This document shows, piece after piece, positions 1-5,598 of a stretch of 6,351 nucleotides of DNA. The notes under the pieces were generated by a model. That model saw nothing but the letters and a program-made list of their open reading frames with translations, was not told where the DNA came from and made no database searches. A program made the position numbers and the translations under genes. Numbering within the stretch: the first letter of the stretch is position 1; each line of letters opens with the position of its first letter. The DNA is from Alphaproteobacteria bacterium (lineage in GTDB: Bacteria > Pseudomonadota > Alphaproteobacteria > Thalassobaculales > Thalassobaculaceae): assembly GCA_028822575.1 (NCBI GenBank), contig JAPKDN010000195.1, positions 1 through 6,351 of the forward strand, in the 5' to 3' direction.

Positions 1-2
1 GG

Positions 3-44
3 CCGATCGGCGCCGCGGGCCGCACTTTCGTGGATGATTTCTAG
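3..44 (+). CDS. Possible C-terminal end of a gene cut by the window edge
   Basis: One + strand frame is open from the window edge to a TAG at 42-44 and reads PIGAAGRTFVDDF. Its third codon positions are mostly G or C, as in the real genes nearby. If real, this gene converges on metZ, whose stop is about 250 bases away. Thirteen residues are too few to assign a family, and the open stretch could be chance. The other two + frames also stop within about 55 bases. Confidence 0.3.
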   Translation, partial: PIGAAGRTFVDDF

Positions 45-81
45 GTCATGATCGTTGCAGGTGACAGACTTTAGCATGGTA

Positions 82-111
82 GACCATCCCCTATTGGAAG
101 GGGGGCAGGTC
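82..111. other. Stem-loop in the intergenic region
   Basis: CCCCT (88-92) pairs with AGGGG (99-103) around a 6-base loop, and GACC (82-85) pairs with GGTC (108-111) outside it. There is no T tract on either side, so it is not a standard intrinsic terminator. It lies in the space between two presumed convergent genes, where transcript-end structures are common. The rest of 45-291 shows no gene that I can support. Confidence 0.35.
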
Positions 112-241
112 AACGGGGAAATCATTATCCTCGCTCCGGCGATCCGACGTAACCCCTCATCCTTTCAAGCACTTCGACGTGGTTTGCAGCAACACGTCTT
201 TTCACTCTACGCGGAGGGGGGCTGATATCGGTCCCCGCCAG

Positions 242-280
242 CTTGGCTTTTCAACGTCGACTGGATCGTTGGACGCCAAG
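242..280 (-). terminator. Imperfect stem-loop just downstream of metZ
   Basis: CTTGGC (242-247) pairs with GCCAAG (275-280), and inside it CAACG (252-256) pairs with CGTTG (267-271), giving 11 base pairs with an internal loop. It begins 12 bases past the metZ stop, where a transcript-end structure would be expected. No T tract follows on the - strand, so it may protect a 3' end or assist Rho-dependent ending rather than be a true intrinsic terminator. Confidence 0.35.
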
Positions 281-291
281 ATGCCGCGGAC

Positions 292-1509
292 TTACGCTGC
301 CCTCACCGTCGCCCCCGCTGCCGAAGCGGCCACAGCCTGCGCCAGATCCTCCAATAGATCCTCGACGTCTTCCAGGCCGGCGGAAATCCGGACAAAGCTC
401 TCGGTGATCCCCAATTTTCCCCGGTTCTCCTCGGGCATCGCTCGGTGGGTGGTGGTCGCGGGATGGGTTACCAAGCTTTTGGAATCGCCAAGATTGTTGG
501 AGATGTCGACGATGGCGAGATTGTCCAACAACCCGAAGGCCGCCGCCTTGCCGCCGACGACTTCGAAAGAGACCACGGTGCCAAAATCGCGCATCTGCGC
601 CTTGGCGAGCGCGTGTTGGGGATGACTCTCAAGGCCCGGGTATAGCACCCGTGAAATTAGTGGATGTGATTCGAGAAACGTGGCGAGCCGCGCGGCGGTG
701 CTGCACTGGCGCTCCACCCGCAGATCTAGGGTCTCCAGACCTTTGAGCAAGGTCCAGGCGTTGTAGGGGCTGAGCGCCGGGCCGGTGTGGCGGACATAGG
801 GGAGCAGCAGGTCGTCGTGAAATTTCTGACTGCATAGGATCGCACCCCCAAGGCAGCGGCCCTGGCCGTCGATATGCTTGGTTCCAGAGTAGACTGACAC
901 ATCGGCGCCAAGCTGGACCGGTTGCTGGAGCAATGGGGTGGAGAACACATTGTCGACCACGACGCGCGCGCCGGCGTCATGAGCAATTTGTATCACTGCC
1001 GGCAGATCGATGATCTCCAAGGTCGGGTTGGATGGGGTCTCCAGAAAAATACAGGCCGCGCCGTTCTTTAAGGCATCCCTCCATTGATCAAGATCTGTGC
1101 CGTCTACCAGCACAGTCTCGATGCCGAAACGCGGCAGGATATTAGTGACGATCTGATGACAGGAGCCGAACAGCGCGCGCGAGGCGACCAGGCGATCGCC
1201 AGCCCTAAGTTGACAGGCAAGCGCGGCATGGACCGCCGCCATGCCGCTGGCGGTTGCGAAACAGGCCTCAGCGCCTTCCAGTGCTTTCAGTCGGTCCTCG
1301 AACATCTGGACGGTGGGGTTGCCGTAGCGGGAGTAGACGAACCCCTCCTCGTCGCCCTTGAAGCGGGCCTCGGCGGAGCTGGCGCTTTCATAGACGAAAC
1401 CGGACGTCAGGTAGAGCGCCTCGCAGGTCTCGCCAAATTGGGATCGGGTAAGGCCGCCCCGGACGAGTTGGGTCGCGGTACGCCAGGATGATGGGGTGTT
1501 AATGGTCAT
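292..1509 (-). CDS. metZ: O-succinylhomoserine sulfhydrylase (MetZ), PLP-dependent
   Basis: This 405-residue cytoplasmic enzyme belongs to the Cys/Met-metabolism PLP family (cystathionine gamma-synthase type). By family knowledge it joins O-succinylhomoserine with sulfide to give homocysteine, the direct-sulfhydrylation route to methionine. Visible features are the YSRYGNPT segment at 59-66 (phosphate binding across the dimer), ATASGMAA at 85-92, ETPSNPT at 157-163, the cofactor aspartate D186 in VVVDNVFSTP, and the Schiff-base lysine K211 in SGTKHIDGQGR. Length is normal for the family and the ORF is intact. The ATG at 1509 is preceded by a GAGAGGAA ribosome binding site. The gene starts 21 bases after the rhodanese stop, so the two are almost certainly co-transcribed under the riboswitch leader at 2205-2397. 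The N-terminal WRTATQLVRGG and the SGTKHIDGQGR segment favour MetZ over MetB or MetC. Confidence 0.93.
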   Translation of the reverse strand: MTINTPSSWRTATQLVRGGLTRSQFGETCEALYLTSGFVYESASSAEARFKGDEEGFVYSRYGNPTVQMFEDRLKALEGAEACFATASGMAAVHAALACQLRAGDRLVASRALFGSCHQIVTNILPRFGIETVLVDGTDLDQWRDALKNGAACIFLETPSNPTLEIIDLPAVIQIAHDAGARVVVDNVFSTPLLQQPVQLGADVSVYSGTKHIDGQGRCLGGAILCSQKFHDDLLLPYVRHTGPALSPYNAWTLLKGLETLDLRVERQCSTAARLATFLESHPLISRVLYPGLESHPQHALAKAQMRDFGTVVSFEVVGGKAAAFGLLDNLAIVDISNNLGDSKSLVTHPATTTHRAMPEENRGKLGITESFVRISAGLEDVEDLLEDLAQAVAASAAGATVRAA

Positions 1510-1530
1510 GGGATTGTTCCTCTCTCAACC

Positions 1531-1950
1531 CTAAAGCCAGGGGAGCCCGCTTGCGCGCCAGCTGGAAACTGTGTTGCGATGGCCTTCAGTGTCCTTGGGA
1601 CCCTCGAAGCCGTCGGAGATATTGAAGCAGTGCTCATAGCCGTTCTTGGTAAGCGCGATCGCCGCGTGTTTCGAACGCTGACCGGATCGGCACAACAGTA
1701 GAACGACCTGATCCTTGGTCACGCCCTTGGCTTCGACAGTCTTGCGGAAGTCGGGGTTAAGCCTCATTCCGGGGAAGCTTTGCCACGAAACCAGCACCGG
1801 CTCCCGCCCGAGACCCAAAAGGTCTGGGCGGCCAACGCAATCCCATTCTGGGGCTGAGCGCACGTCGAGCAGCACGGCCTGGGGATTGTCGCGCAGGATG
1901 TCGGCGGCCTGGCGGCTGTTCACATCGCCCGCATAGTTTTGCGCGGTCAT
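1531..1950 (-). CDS. Single-domain rhodanese-like sulfurtransferase
   Basis: From the chosen start the protein is 139 residues, a single rhodanese domain. LLDVRSAPEW at 27-36 is the typical DVR motif, and the active-site loop CRSGQRS at 87-93 carries the sulfur-accepting cysteine C87. The C-terminal GFEGP...GLPW pattern is common in this family. Rhodaneses move sulfane sulfur between donor and acceptor; the partner here is unknown. The frame is open up to an ATG at 2070, but ATG 1950 is preferred because the rhodanese fold begins shortly after it, a GAGGGG ribosome binding site lies 7 bases upstream, and the 40 extra residues look low in coding character. It is the first gene of the operon with metZ, so it should be controlled by SAM; a role in supplying or sparing sulfur for homocysteine synthesis is inference. 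Confidence 0.9.
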   Translation of the reverse strand: MTAQNYAGDVNSRQAADILRDNPQAVLLDVRSAPEWDCVGRPDLLGLGREPVLVSWQSFPGMRLNPDFRKTVEAKGVTKDQVVLLLCRSGQRSKHAAIALTKNGYEHCFNISDGFEGPKDTEGHRNTVSSWRASGLPWL

Positions 1951-1960
1951 GCCTCCCCCC

Positions 1961-2152
1961 TCAGTAACCCCAGGAAGCCGAGCAAAAGCTCTCCTGGGAG
2001 TGATTGATGGAAGCATCGTCATTGGTTCCTGCTGTTGACGACGGGCGTCCGTTGTCGTGGTCACCGTCATTGGGTTGAGCCCAAGGGGCGGTGCTTGCCC
2101 AGCTGGTAGCCGGGCCGCAGGGTATTGTCGGTCTTTTAGTGAACAGATTCAT
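1961..2152 (-). CDS. Possible 63-codon upstream ORF in the methionine operon leader
   Basis: An ATG at 2152 is preceded by a GGGGGAC purine stretch at suitable spacing. The frame runs 63 codons and ends 10 bases before the rhodanese start, so its TGA overlaps the rhodanese ribosome binding site. That layout would allow translational coupling. The product is rich in Ser, Thr, Ala, Pro, Asp and Asn, has only the initiating Met, and resembles no family I recognise, so it is not a Met-codon attenuator peptide. It may simply be non-coding leader. Confidence 0.22.
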   Translation of the reverse strand: MNLFTKRPTIPCGPATSWASTAPWAQPNDGDHDNGRPSSTAGTNDDASINHSQESFCSASWGY

Positions 2153-2184
2153 GACACCAGTCCCCCAAGCCGTTCGTTACGGGC

Positions 2185-2204
2185 CCACGGGAGACTTCCC
2201 GTGG
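2185..2204 (-). other. Perfect 8-bp hairpin directly 3' of the second aptamer
   Basis: CCACGGGA and TCCCGTGG pair fully around a 4-base loop. On the transcript it begins at the base after the CGCTAAAGCG element of the second aptamer. It is followed by GGCCCG rather than a U tract, so it is not an intrinsic terminator. It may be a spacer helix, a stacking platform for the aptamer, or part of the expression platform. Confidence 0.6.
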
Positions 2205-2254
2205 CGCTTTAGCGGTTGGTGACGCGGGCGCAAGCTGCCCTTCAAATCGCCGCG
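2205..2254 (-). promoter_or_regulatory. Second SAM-II-like riboswitch aptamer of the metZ leader
   Basis: Read on the - strand, this segment has the SAM-II order of elements: P1 strand CGCGG (2254-2250), GATTTGA (2248-2242), CAGCTTGCG (2237-2229), P1 strand CCGCG (2227-2223), a short linker, and the GCTAAAG box (2213-2207). P1 has 5 base pairs, with a C-C mismatch where the sixth pair is usual. AGC in the loop can pair with GCT of the box as the core of the P2 pseudoknot. The loop matches aptamer 1 at 17 of 20 positions. No terminator follows, so control of translation or processing is more likely than attenuation. The class assignment rests on recalled consensus, not on a covariance-model search. 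Confidence 0.75.
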
Positions 2255-2307
2255 GGGCCTTTGAGGAGGACCAGTCCCTAACGCGGCGATTTTCCGGCGC
2301 TGGGCGC

Positions 2308-2340
2308 AAAAAAAAGCCATCGCGGCAAAGCCGGACAGCT
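2308..2340 (-). terminator. Intrinsic terminator between the two aptamers (riboswitch expression platform)
   Basis: On the - strand the arm AGCTGTCCGGC (2340-2330) folds back through a TTT loop onto GCCG, a bulged C and GATGGCT (to 2315). This gives an 11-bp helix with one bulge and two G-U pairs, and eight consecutive T follow (2315-2308). It starts at the base after the first aptamer, the position expected for a SAM-responsive attenuator. An alternative pairing with the aptamer's 3' strand would prevent it from forming (see the 2322-2357 entry). Confidence 0.8.
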
Positions 2341-2357
2341 AGTCCTTCTTTAGCCGC
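2322..2357 (-). promoter_or_regulatory. Predicted antiterminator pairing between aptamer 1 and the terminator
   Basis: GCGGCTAAAG (2357-2348), which contains the conserved 3' strand of aptamer 1, is complementary to CTTTGCCGC (2330-2322) in the loop and 3' arm of the terminator: 9 base pairs with one bulged T. The two states exclude each other. With SAM bound, the box is held in the pseudoknot and the terminator is free to form. Without SAM, this pairing would break the terminator. The pairing is seen in the sequence; the mechanism is inferred. Confidence 0.6.
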
Positions 2358-2397
2358 ACTTGTAAAGCGCCCGCAAGCTGATCATCAAATCGGCGCT
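2344..2397 (-). promoter_or_regulatory. First SAM-II-like riboswitch aptamer of the metZ leader
   Basis: On the - strand the elements are P1 strand AGCGCC (2397-2392), GATTTGA (2391-2385), CAGCTTGCG (2380-2372 region), P1 strand GGCGCT (2371-2366), the linker TTACAAGTGC, and the box GGCTAAAGAAGG ending at 2344. P1 is a perfect 6-bp helix. The GAUUU, UUGC and GCUAAA signatures match what I recall of the SAM-II class and its crystal-structure representative. By family knowledge this pseudoknot binds S-adenosylmethionine and lowers expression of methionine genes. Here it sits directly after a promoter element and directly before an intrinsic terminator, so transcription attenuation is the likely output. 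The genes it would control are the rhodanese and metZ. Confidence 0.85.
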
Positions 2398-2403
2398 GCC
2401 TAC

Positions 2404-2433
2404 AGAGAACTGAGTTTAGGGCTGATATGTCAA
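2404..2433 (-). promoter_or_regulatory. Likely promoter of the rhodanese-metZ operon
   Basis: A perfect -35 hexamer TTGACA lies at 2433-2428 on the - strand. The -10 region 16-18 bases further is weak (AGTTCT, GTTCTC or TTCTCT). A start about 7 bases after it would fall near 2397-2400, just at the first P1 strand of aptamer 1, which is the usual layout for this compact riboswitch class. That positional fit, more than the -10 match, supports the call. Confidence 0.5.
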
Positions 2434-2469
2434 GCTGTTATTTTTCGGAAACCCGATTAGTATGTAAGA

Positions 2470-2577
2470 TCACTCGCCATGTTCCTTGTTCCACGGCCAC
2501 TCGAACCAGGCGTTGATCCTGTCTCGATCGGCGGCCCAGACCAACCCACGCCACATGCCGACGCCATTACGTAACAC
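2470..2577 (-). CDS. Possible Trp-rich small ORF downstream of the methyltransferase
   Basis: A frame from GTG 2577 (or ATG 2556) to TGA at 2472 encodes 35 (or 28) residues. The end contains MWRGLVWAADRDRINAWF followed by EWPWNKEHGE, with five tryptophans in about 21 residues and mostly G or C at third codon positions, like real genes here. It lies 45 bases after the methyltransferase stop on the same strand. No strong ribosome binding site precedes the GTG. An overlapping 43-codon frame (2588-2457) has a better GGAG site but a less protein-like sequence. The ORF could be a small protein, a remnant of a longer gene, or chance. Confidence 0.3.
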   Translation of the reverse strand: MLRNGVGMWRGLVWAADRDRINAWFEWPWNKEHGE

Positions 2578-2595
2578 AGTTCAATCATTGCGGCT

Positions 2596-2621
2596 CCGCC
2601 GGTTCGCGTTCGAAAAGGCGG
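2596..2621 (-). other. Stem-loop at the end of the methyltransferase gene
   Basis: CCGCC (2596-2600) pairs with GGCGG (2617-2621), and inside it TTCG pairs with CGAA (2603-2606 with 2611-2614) around a 4-base loop, with a 2x2 internal loop between. It begins one base past the methyltransferase stop codon at 2623. No T tract follows, so its role as a transcript end is uncertain. Confidence 0.4.
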
Positions 2622-2622
2622 G

Positions 2623-3306
2623 TCAGATCTTGTCACCCGCGACGACCGCGAGGCGCCAGTATTTCACGTGACAGTCGACGTTCTCAAACCCATCTCCGGC
2701 CATCCAGTCGATCTGTTGGGTAAGGGTCGCGGTACGATTCTTGCCGGAGGTCAGGATGGCGTGTTCTATCTCATCGTCACTGGCGCCTTGTTCACGCGCC
2801 ATTTCGCGCCATTGCGCCACATAGCGGTCCTCGAGTACGTCGGTGGCGCCGCGGACCTGGGTGATGCTGATTAAGCGGCCGCCCCTGCGCAGCGCCGCGT
2901 AGGCTGCGGACAACAGGGTCCGCTTCGACTTGTTTTCAAGAAAATTCGCCGCCAGTTCCTGAATCACGACATCAAATGGGCCTTCCAAATCCACCCGCAA
3001 ATAGTCGCCTAACTCGTAGGTTAACTGGTCGGTATATTCGGCGAGTCGGTCTTCGGCCGCGTCCAGGTTGACCTTGGAGTCATGAACCACGTGGACACGG
3101 GCTTCCGGAATTTTTTTCAGCAAGCGTTCGACCATCAGGCCGGTCCCAGTACCGATATCAAGGACCCGGTAGGGCTGATCCTCCTGAGGTTCGGGCAGTA
3201 GGCGAAGGGCCGTTTCGTATAATTCAGTAAGGTGTGGTAACAGGCGCTGACGTGACTGGGATATGGAATGATAATCCCTGCCTCGATGGTCGTCTGTGAA
3301 ACTCAT
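2623..3306 (-). CDS. Class I SAM-dependent methyltransferase, substrate unknown
   Basis: From the chosen start the protein has 227 residues and one Rossmann-type methyltransferase domain. Motif I is VLDIGTGTGL at 48-57, which binds SAM. VHVVHDSKVN at about 71-80 is the second strand region, GDYL at 100-103 the next, and FDVVIQEL at 111-118 is motif IV. RRGGRLISITQ at 140-150 is the usual post-motif turn. The C-terminal CHVKYWRLAVVAG resembles the last strand of type 11/12 methyltransferases. An in-frame TTG at 3354 would add 16 residues, but ATG 3306 has a GCGAGGTG ribosome binding site and is preferred. It is divergent from cbtB, and the two share 3307-3555. Nothing in the sequence gives the acceptor substrate. 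Confidence 0.85.
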   Translation of the reverse strand: MSFTDDHRGRDYHSISQSRQRLLPHLTELYETALRLLPEPQEDQPYRVLDIGTGTGLMVERLLKKIPEARVHVVHDSKVNLDAAEDRLAEYTDQLTYELGDYLRVDLEGPFDVVIQELAANFLENKSKRTLLSAAYAALRRGGRLISITQVRGATDVLEDRYVAQWREMAREQGASDDEIEHAILTSGKNRTATLTQQIDWMAGDGFENVDCHVKYWRLAVVAGDKI

Positions 3307-3555
3307 CGCGCACCTCGCCGCTAATACTCCATCATCAACGTTGCCTGGATGCAAGCGTGTTTAGCTCCGTGGGGACGCGAAACGGGCGCCCGACGGACCG
3401 GTTATAGGCATTGATTGGGCAGGATATCGCTCGTGGATAAAAAAAGGTCAACATTGCGCTTTTCAGACCTCACCCTAGCGCGTTAAGTTGAGGACTTAGC
3501 GGTGCTGCCAATCGGTGGGTGTCGTGACAGAAATCGAGCGCACGGGAGAATTTCA
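3307..3555. promoter_or_regulatory. Divergent intergenic region, methyltransferase and cbtB promoters expected
   Basis: This region must drive the methyltransferase leftward and cbtBA rightward. On the - strand TTGACC (3451-3446) is followed 17 bases later by GATATC, a weak promoter candidate, and TATAAC lies at 3406-3401. On the + strand TTGATT (3411-3416) precedes a GGATAAA run. None of these is strong. I found no cobalamin riboswitch core and no intrinsic terminator here. Confidence 0.3.
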
Positions 3556-3732
3556 GTGCAAAACCAGAATATCCAACAGGTCCAGGTCGCGCGTTCAGAG
3601 ACTATGATCGCCGCCGTGCTCGGTTTGATGGTTGGGACCTTTTTGATCATCGGGGTCGGTTTCGCGCATCCTGAGGCGATTCATAACGCCGCTCACGACA
3701 CGCGCCACACGACGGCGTTCCCCTGTCACTGA
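3556..3732 (+). CDS. cbtB: CbtB, small subunit of a cobalt transporter
   Basis: The 58-residue protein has one membrane helix at about 17-37 (MIAAVLGLMVGTFLIIGVGF) and a histidine-rich tail ending in HDTRHTTAFPCH, the signature of the CbtB family. H38, H43, H47, H51, C57 and H58 could bind metal. The frame is open back to a GTG at 3502, but GTG 3556 is preferred: GGGAGA lies 6 bases upstream and the resulting length fits the family. The product acts in the inner membrane with CbtA, whose gene starts 9 bases after this stop. By family knowledge CbtAB is a predicted cobalt uptake system tied to cobalamin synthesis. No cobalamin synthesis gene is in the window. Confidence 0.88.
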   Translation: MQNQNIQQVQVARSETMIAAVLGLMVGTFLIIGVGFAHPEAIHNAAHDTRHTTAFPCH

Positions 3733-3741
3733 GGGCGGGCC

Positions 3742-4506
3742 GTGATTCGCCGCCTGTTCCTGGCTGCGATAGCGGCTGGTGTTCTCGCTGGTGTGATCAT
3801 TTCGGCGATCCATCAGGTTACGACGGTCCCGATCATACTGCAGGCCGAGACCTATGAGGATGCCGCTACGAAGGCGAGCGTCGATGATCCAGGCAGGGTT
3901 TTGTCGGCCGGCTTCCGTTTCTTAAATCCCGCTTTCATAAGCAAGCCTCCGTACCATCCGGTTCACGGCGGCAAGGCCGATGATGGTCAAGGCGCTTGGG
4001 CGCCGGAAGACGGAATGGAACGGGTGTTGTTCACGGTCACGACAACGGTGCTGTCGGGGGTCGGATTCGCGTTGTTGTTGGTGGTTGGAATGATGTTACG
4101 CGGGGAGACCTTGGACGCGCGTCGTGGCGTGATTTGGGGAGCCGCCGGTTTCGTTGCCTTTACTCTGGCGCCGACTCTTGGTCTGCCGCCCGAAATTCCC
4201 GGCGCGGCGACCGCGGACCTGATGGCGCGTCAGGTTTGGTGGATTTCCGCCGCCGTGGCTGCGATGGCGGGTCTTTGGTTGTTGGTCTTTACTGAAGGTC
4301 TAGCCTGGAAAGTGGTGGGAGTCGTTCTGATGGCGGCGCCGAACATTTATGGTGCGCCGCATCCCCACGCATTCAGCACCGGTGGCGTGCCCGCGGAGTT
4401 GGCCGCACAATTCGCCGCCACCTCGATCGGCATTTCAGCTTTATTTTGGGCGCTTCTCGGCGGCTTGTCGGGATATTTCTTGGGGCGGTTGTCGGCAACC
4501 GAATAG
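3742..4506 (+). CDS. cbtA: CbtA, membrane subunit of a cobalt transporter
   Basis: The 254-residue protein starts at GTG 3742, preceded by GAGGGCGGG. Hydrophobic segments lie near 5-30, 95-120, 128-148, 168-186, 188-205 and 226-250, consistent with a polytopic inner-membrane protein. Family-like features are the N-terminal helix ending in HQVTTVPIILQAE, the soluble loop with many charged residues and histidines (about 69-93), the LPPEIPG segment near 152-158, and PHPHAF near 206-211. It is paired with cbtB in the same order and tight spacing seen in other genomes. Histidines in the loops may coordinate cobalt during transport (inference). The ORF is intact and of normal length. Confidence 0.88.
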   Translation: MIRRLFLAAIAAGVLAGVIISAIHQVTTVPIILQAETYEDAATKASVDDPGRVLSAGFRFLNPAFISKPPYHPVHGGKADDGQGAWAPEDGMERVLFTVTTTVLSGVGFALLLVVGMMLRGETLDARRGVIWGAAGFVAFTLAPTLGLPPEIPGAATADLMARQVWWISAAVAAMAGLWLLVFTEGLAWKVVGVVLMAAPNIYGAPHPHAFSTGGVPAELAAQFAATSIGISALFWALLGGLSGYFLGRLSATE

Positions 4507-4617
4507 CAGCTACGCTTTCCGAACAAAATTCGTGGTTGATACTGGCGCGGTCATCAACGGCGACGCTGGACATGAACGATCGCGCCCGAAACAATGAGGC
4601 TAGGGGAGATCTCTTAC

Positions 4618-5562
4618 ATGTCAGGGAAAATAGCGGTTATCGGCGCGGGCTTGATCGGTCGATCCTGGGCCATGGTGTTCGGTCGGGCGGGCCACCAGGT
4701 GGCGTTGTACGACGCCTTTCCCGACGCGATGGATGCCTCGGAACGCCTGTTAGACGCGAGTCTGGCGGACCTGGAGGCCAATGGCCTGATTTCCTCGGCG
4801 AGCGAGGTCCGCGCGCGTATTCACCGGGCCGGCACCCTTGAAGTGGCCATGGATGGCGTGGACTGGGTTCAGGAGAACGCGCTGGAGCGGGTGGATGTAA
4901 AGCGTGAGCTCTTCCAAAAAATGGACGCGCTGGCCGGGCCGGAGACGATAATCGCCAGTTCAACCTCGGCGATCCCTTGTCAGGAGATCACAGACGGCAT
5001 GGCCGGTGCGCACCGGATGTTGGTGGCGCACCCCGCCAACCCTCCCTATCTGCTTCCGATCGTCGAGTTATCCGGCGCGCCGGCGACCAGCGCCGAGACG
5101 ATGGAACGGTCTCGCGCGTTCCTGGAAGAAGTGGGGATGGCGGTTATCACCATCAACAAACCAGTGAAGGGCTTCGTGCTGAACCGGTTGCAGGTGGCGC
5201 TGCTGACCGAGGCTTTCAAACTAGTCGAGGATGGTGTGGTTTCCGGCGCGGATCTTGACAAGACCTTGAAGCACGGGCTCGGCCTCCGTTGGTCGTTCAT
5301 GGGGCCGATGGAGACAATTGACCTGAACGCGCCCGGCGGTATCCGCGATTATTTGGAGCGGTTCGGATCGGCCTTCGAGGAAATCGCCATCGAACAATCG
5401 GCGTTCCGGCCCTGGACATCCGAGGGATATGCCCGCCTCGAGGGGGAACGCCGAACCGTGATGGGGGCGGACCAATTGCCCGAACGCACGGCCTGGCGCG
5501 ACCGTCGACTGATGGCCCTGATGCGTCACAAGAGGCAAGCCGCGGAGGAAATCGGCGAGTGA
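4618..5562 (+). CDS. 3-hydroxyacyl-CoA dehydrogenase family protein (L-gulonate 3-dehydrogenase/lambda-crystallin-like)
   Basis: The 314-residue protein has an N-terminal NAD-binding domain and a C-terminal helical domain. GAGLIG at 9-14 and D32 in LYDAF indicate NAD rather than NADP. The catalytic set of the family is visible: the SSTSAIP segment (114-120), H138 in VAHPANPPYLLPIVE with E150, and N189 in GFVLNRLQ. GLGLRWSFMGPMETIDLNAPGG, spanning 220-241, is typical of the lambda-crystallin/L-gulonate 3-dehydrogenase branch rather than of fatty-acid beta-oxidation enzymes. The likely reaction is NAD-linked oxidation of a 3-hydroxy acid or its CoA ester; the substrate is not readable. An in-frame ATG at 4594 lacks a ribosome binding site, whereas AGGGGAG stands before ATG 4618. 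It is the first gene of a group with a GNAT gene and an aspartate-dehydrogenase-like gene. Confidence 0.85.
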   Translation: MSGKIAVIGAGLIGRSWAMVFGRAGHQVALYDAFPDAMDASERLLDASLADLEANGLISSASEVRARIHRAGTLEVAMDGVDWVQENALERVDVKRELFQKMDALAGPETIIASSTSAIPCQEITDGMAGAHRMLVAHPANPPYLLPIVELSGAPATSAETMERSRAFLEEVGMAVITINKPVKGFVLNRLQVALLTEAFKLVEDGVVSGADLDKTLKHGLGLRWSFMGPMETIDLNAPGGIRDYLERFGSAFEEIAIEQSAFRPWTSEGYARLEGERRTVMGADQLPERTAWRDRRLMALMRHKRQAAEEIGE

Positions 5563-5598
5563 GCGGATGCGGCTTGATCGCCGGCTGGGGAGAGCTTG

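Noticed and set aside
179..625. 148-codon + strand ORF opposite metZ
   Set aside because: It lies largely antisense to the intact metZ C-terminal region and has low-complexity Ser/Thr/Ala/Arg composition typical of a shadow frame.
1951..2070. 40-residue N-terminal extension of the rhodanese
   Set aside because: The ATG at 1950 has the proper ribosome binding site and the rhodanese fold starts right after it; the extension is Thr/Gln/Arg-rich without similarity I recognise.
2486..2671. 61-codon + strand ORF
   Set aside because: It overlaps the 3' end of the methyltransferase gene antisense, has no good ribosome binding site and no recognisable protein features.
3355..3555. Cobalamin riboswitch upstream of cbtB
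   Set aside because: No B12-box-like segment or conserved aptamer core could be found on the + strand, and the space is tight for the full element.
4507..4617. Terminator or strong promoter between cbtA and the dehydrogenase
   Set aside because: No stem-loop with a T tract and no convincing -35/-10 pair could be found; only the ribosome binding site before 4618 is clear.
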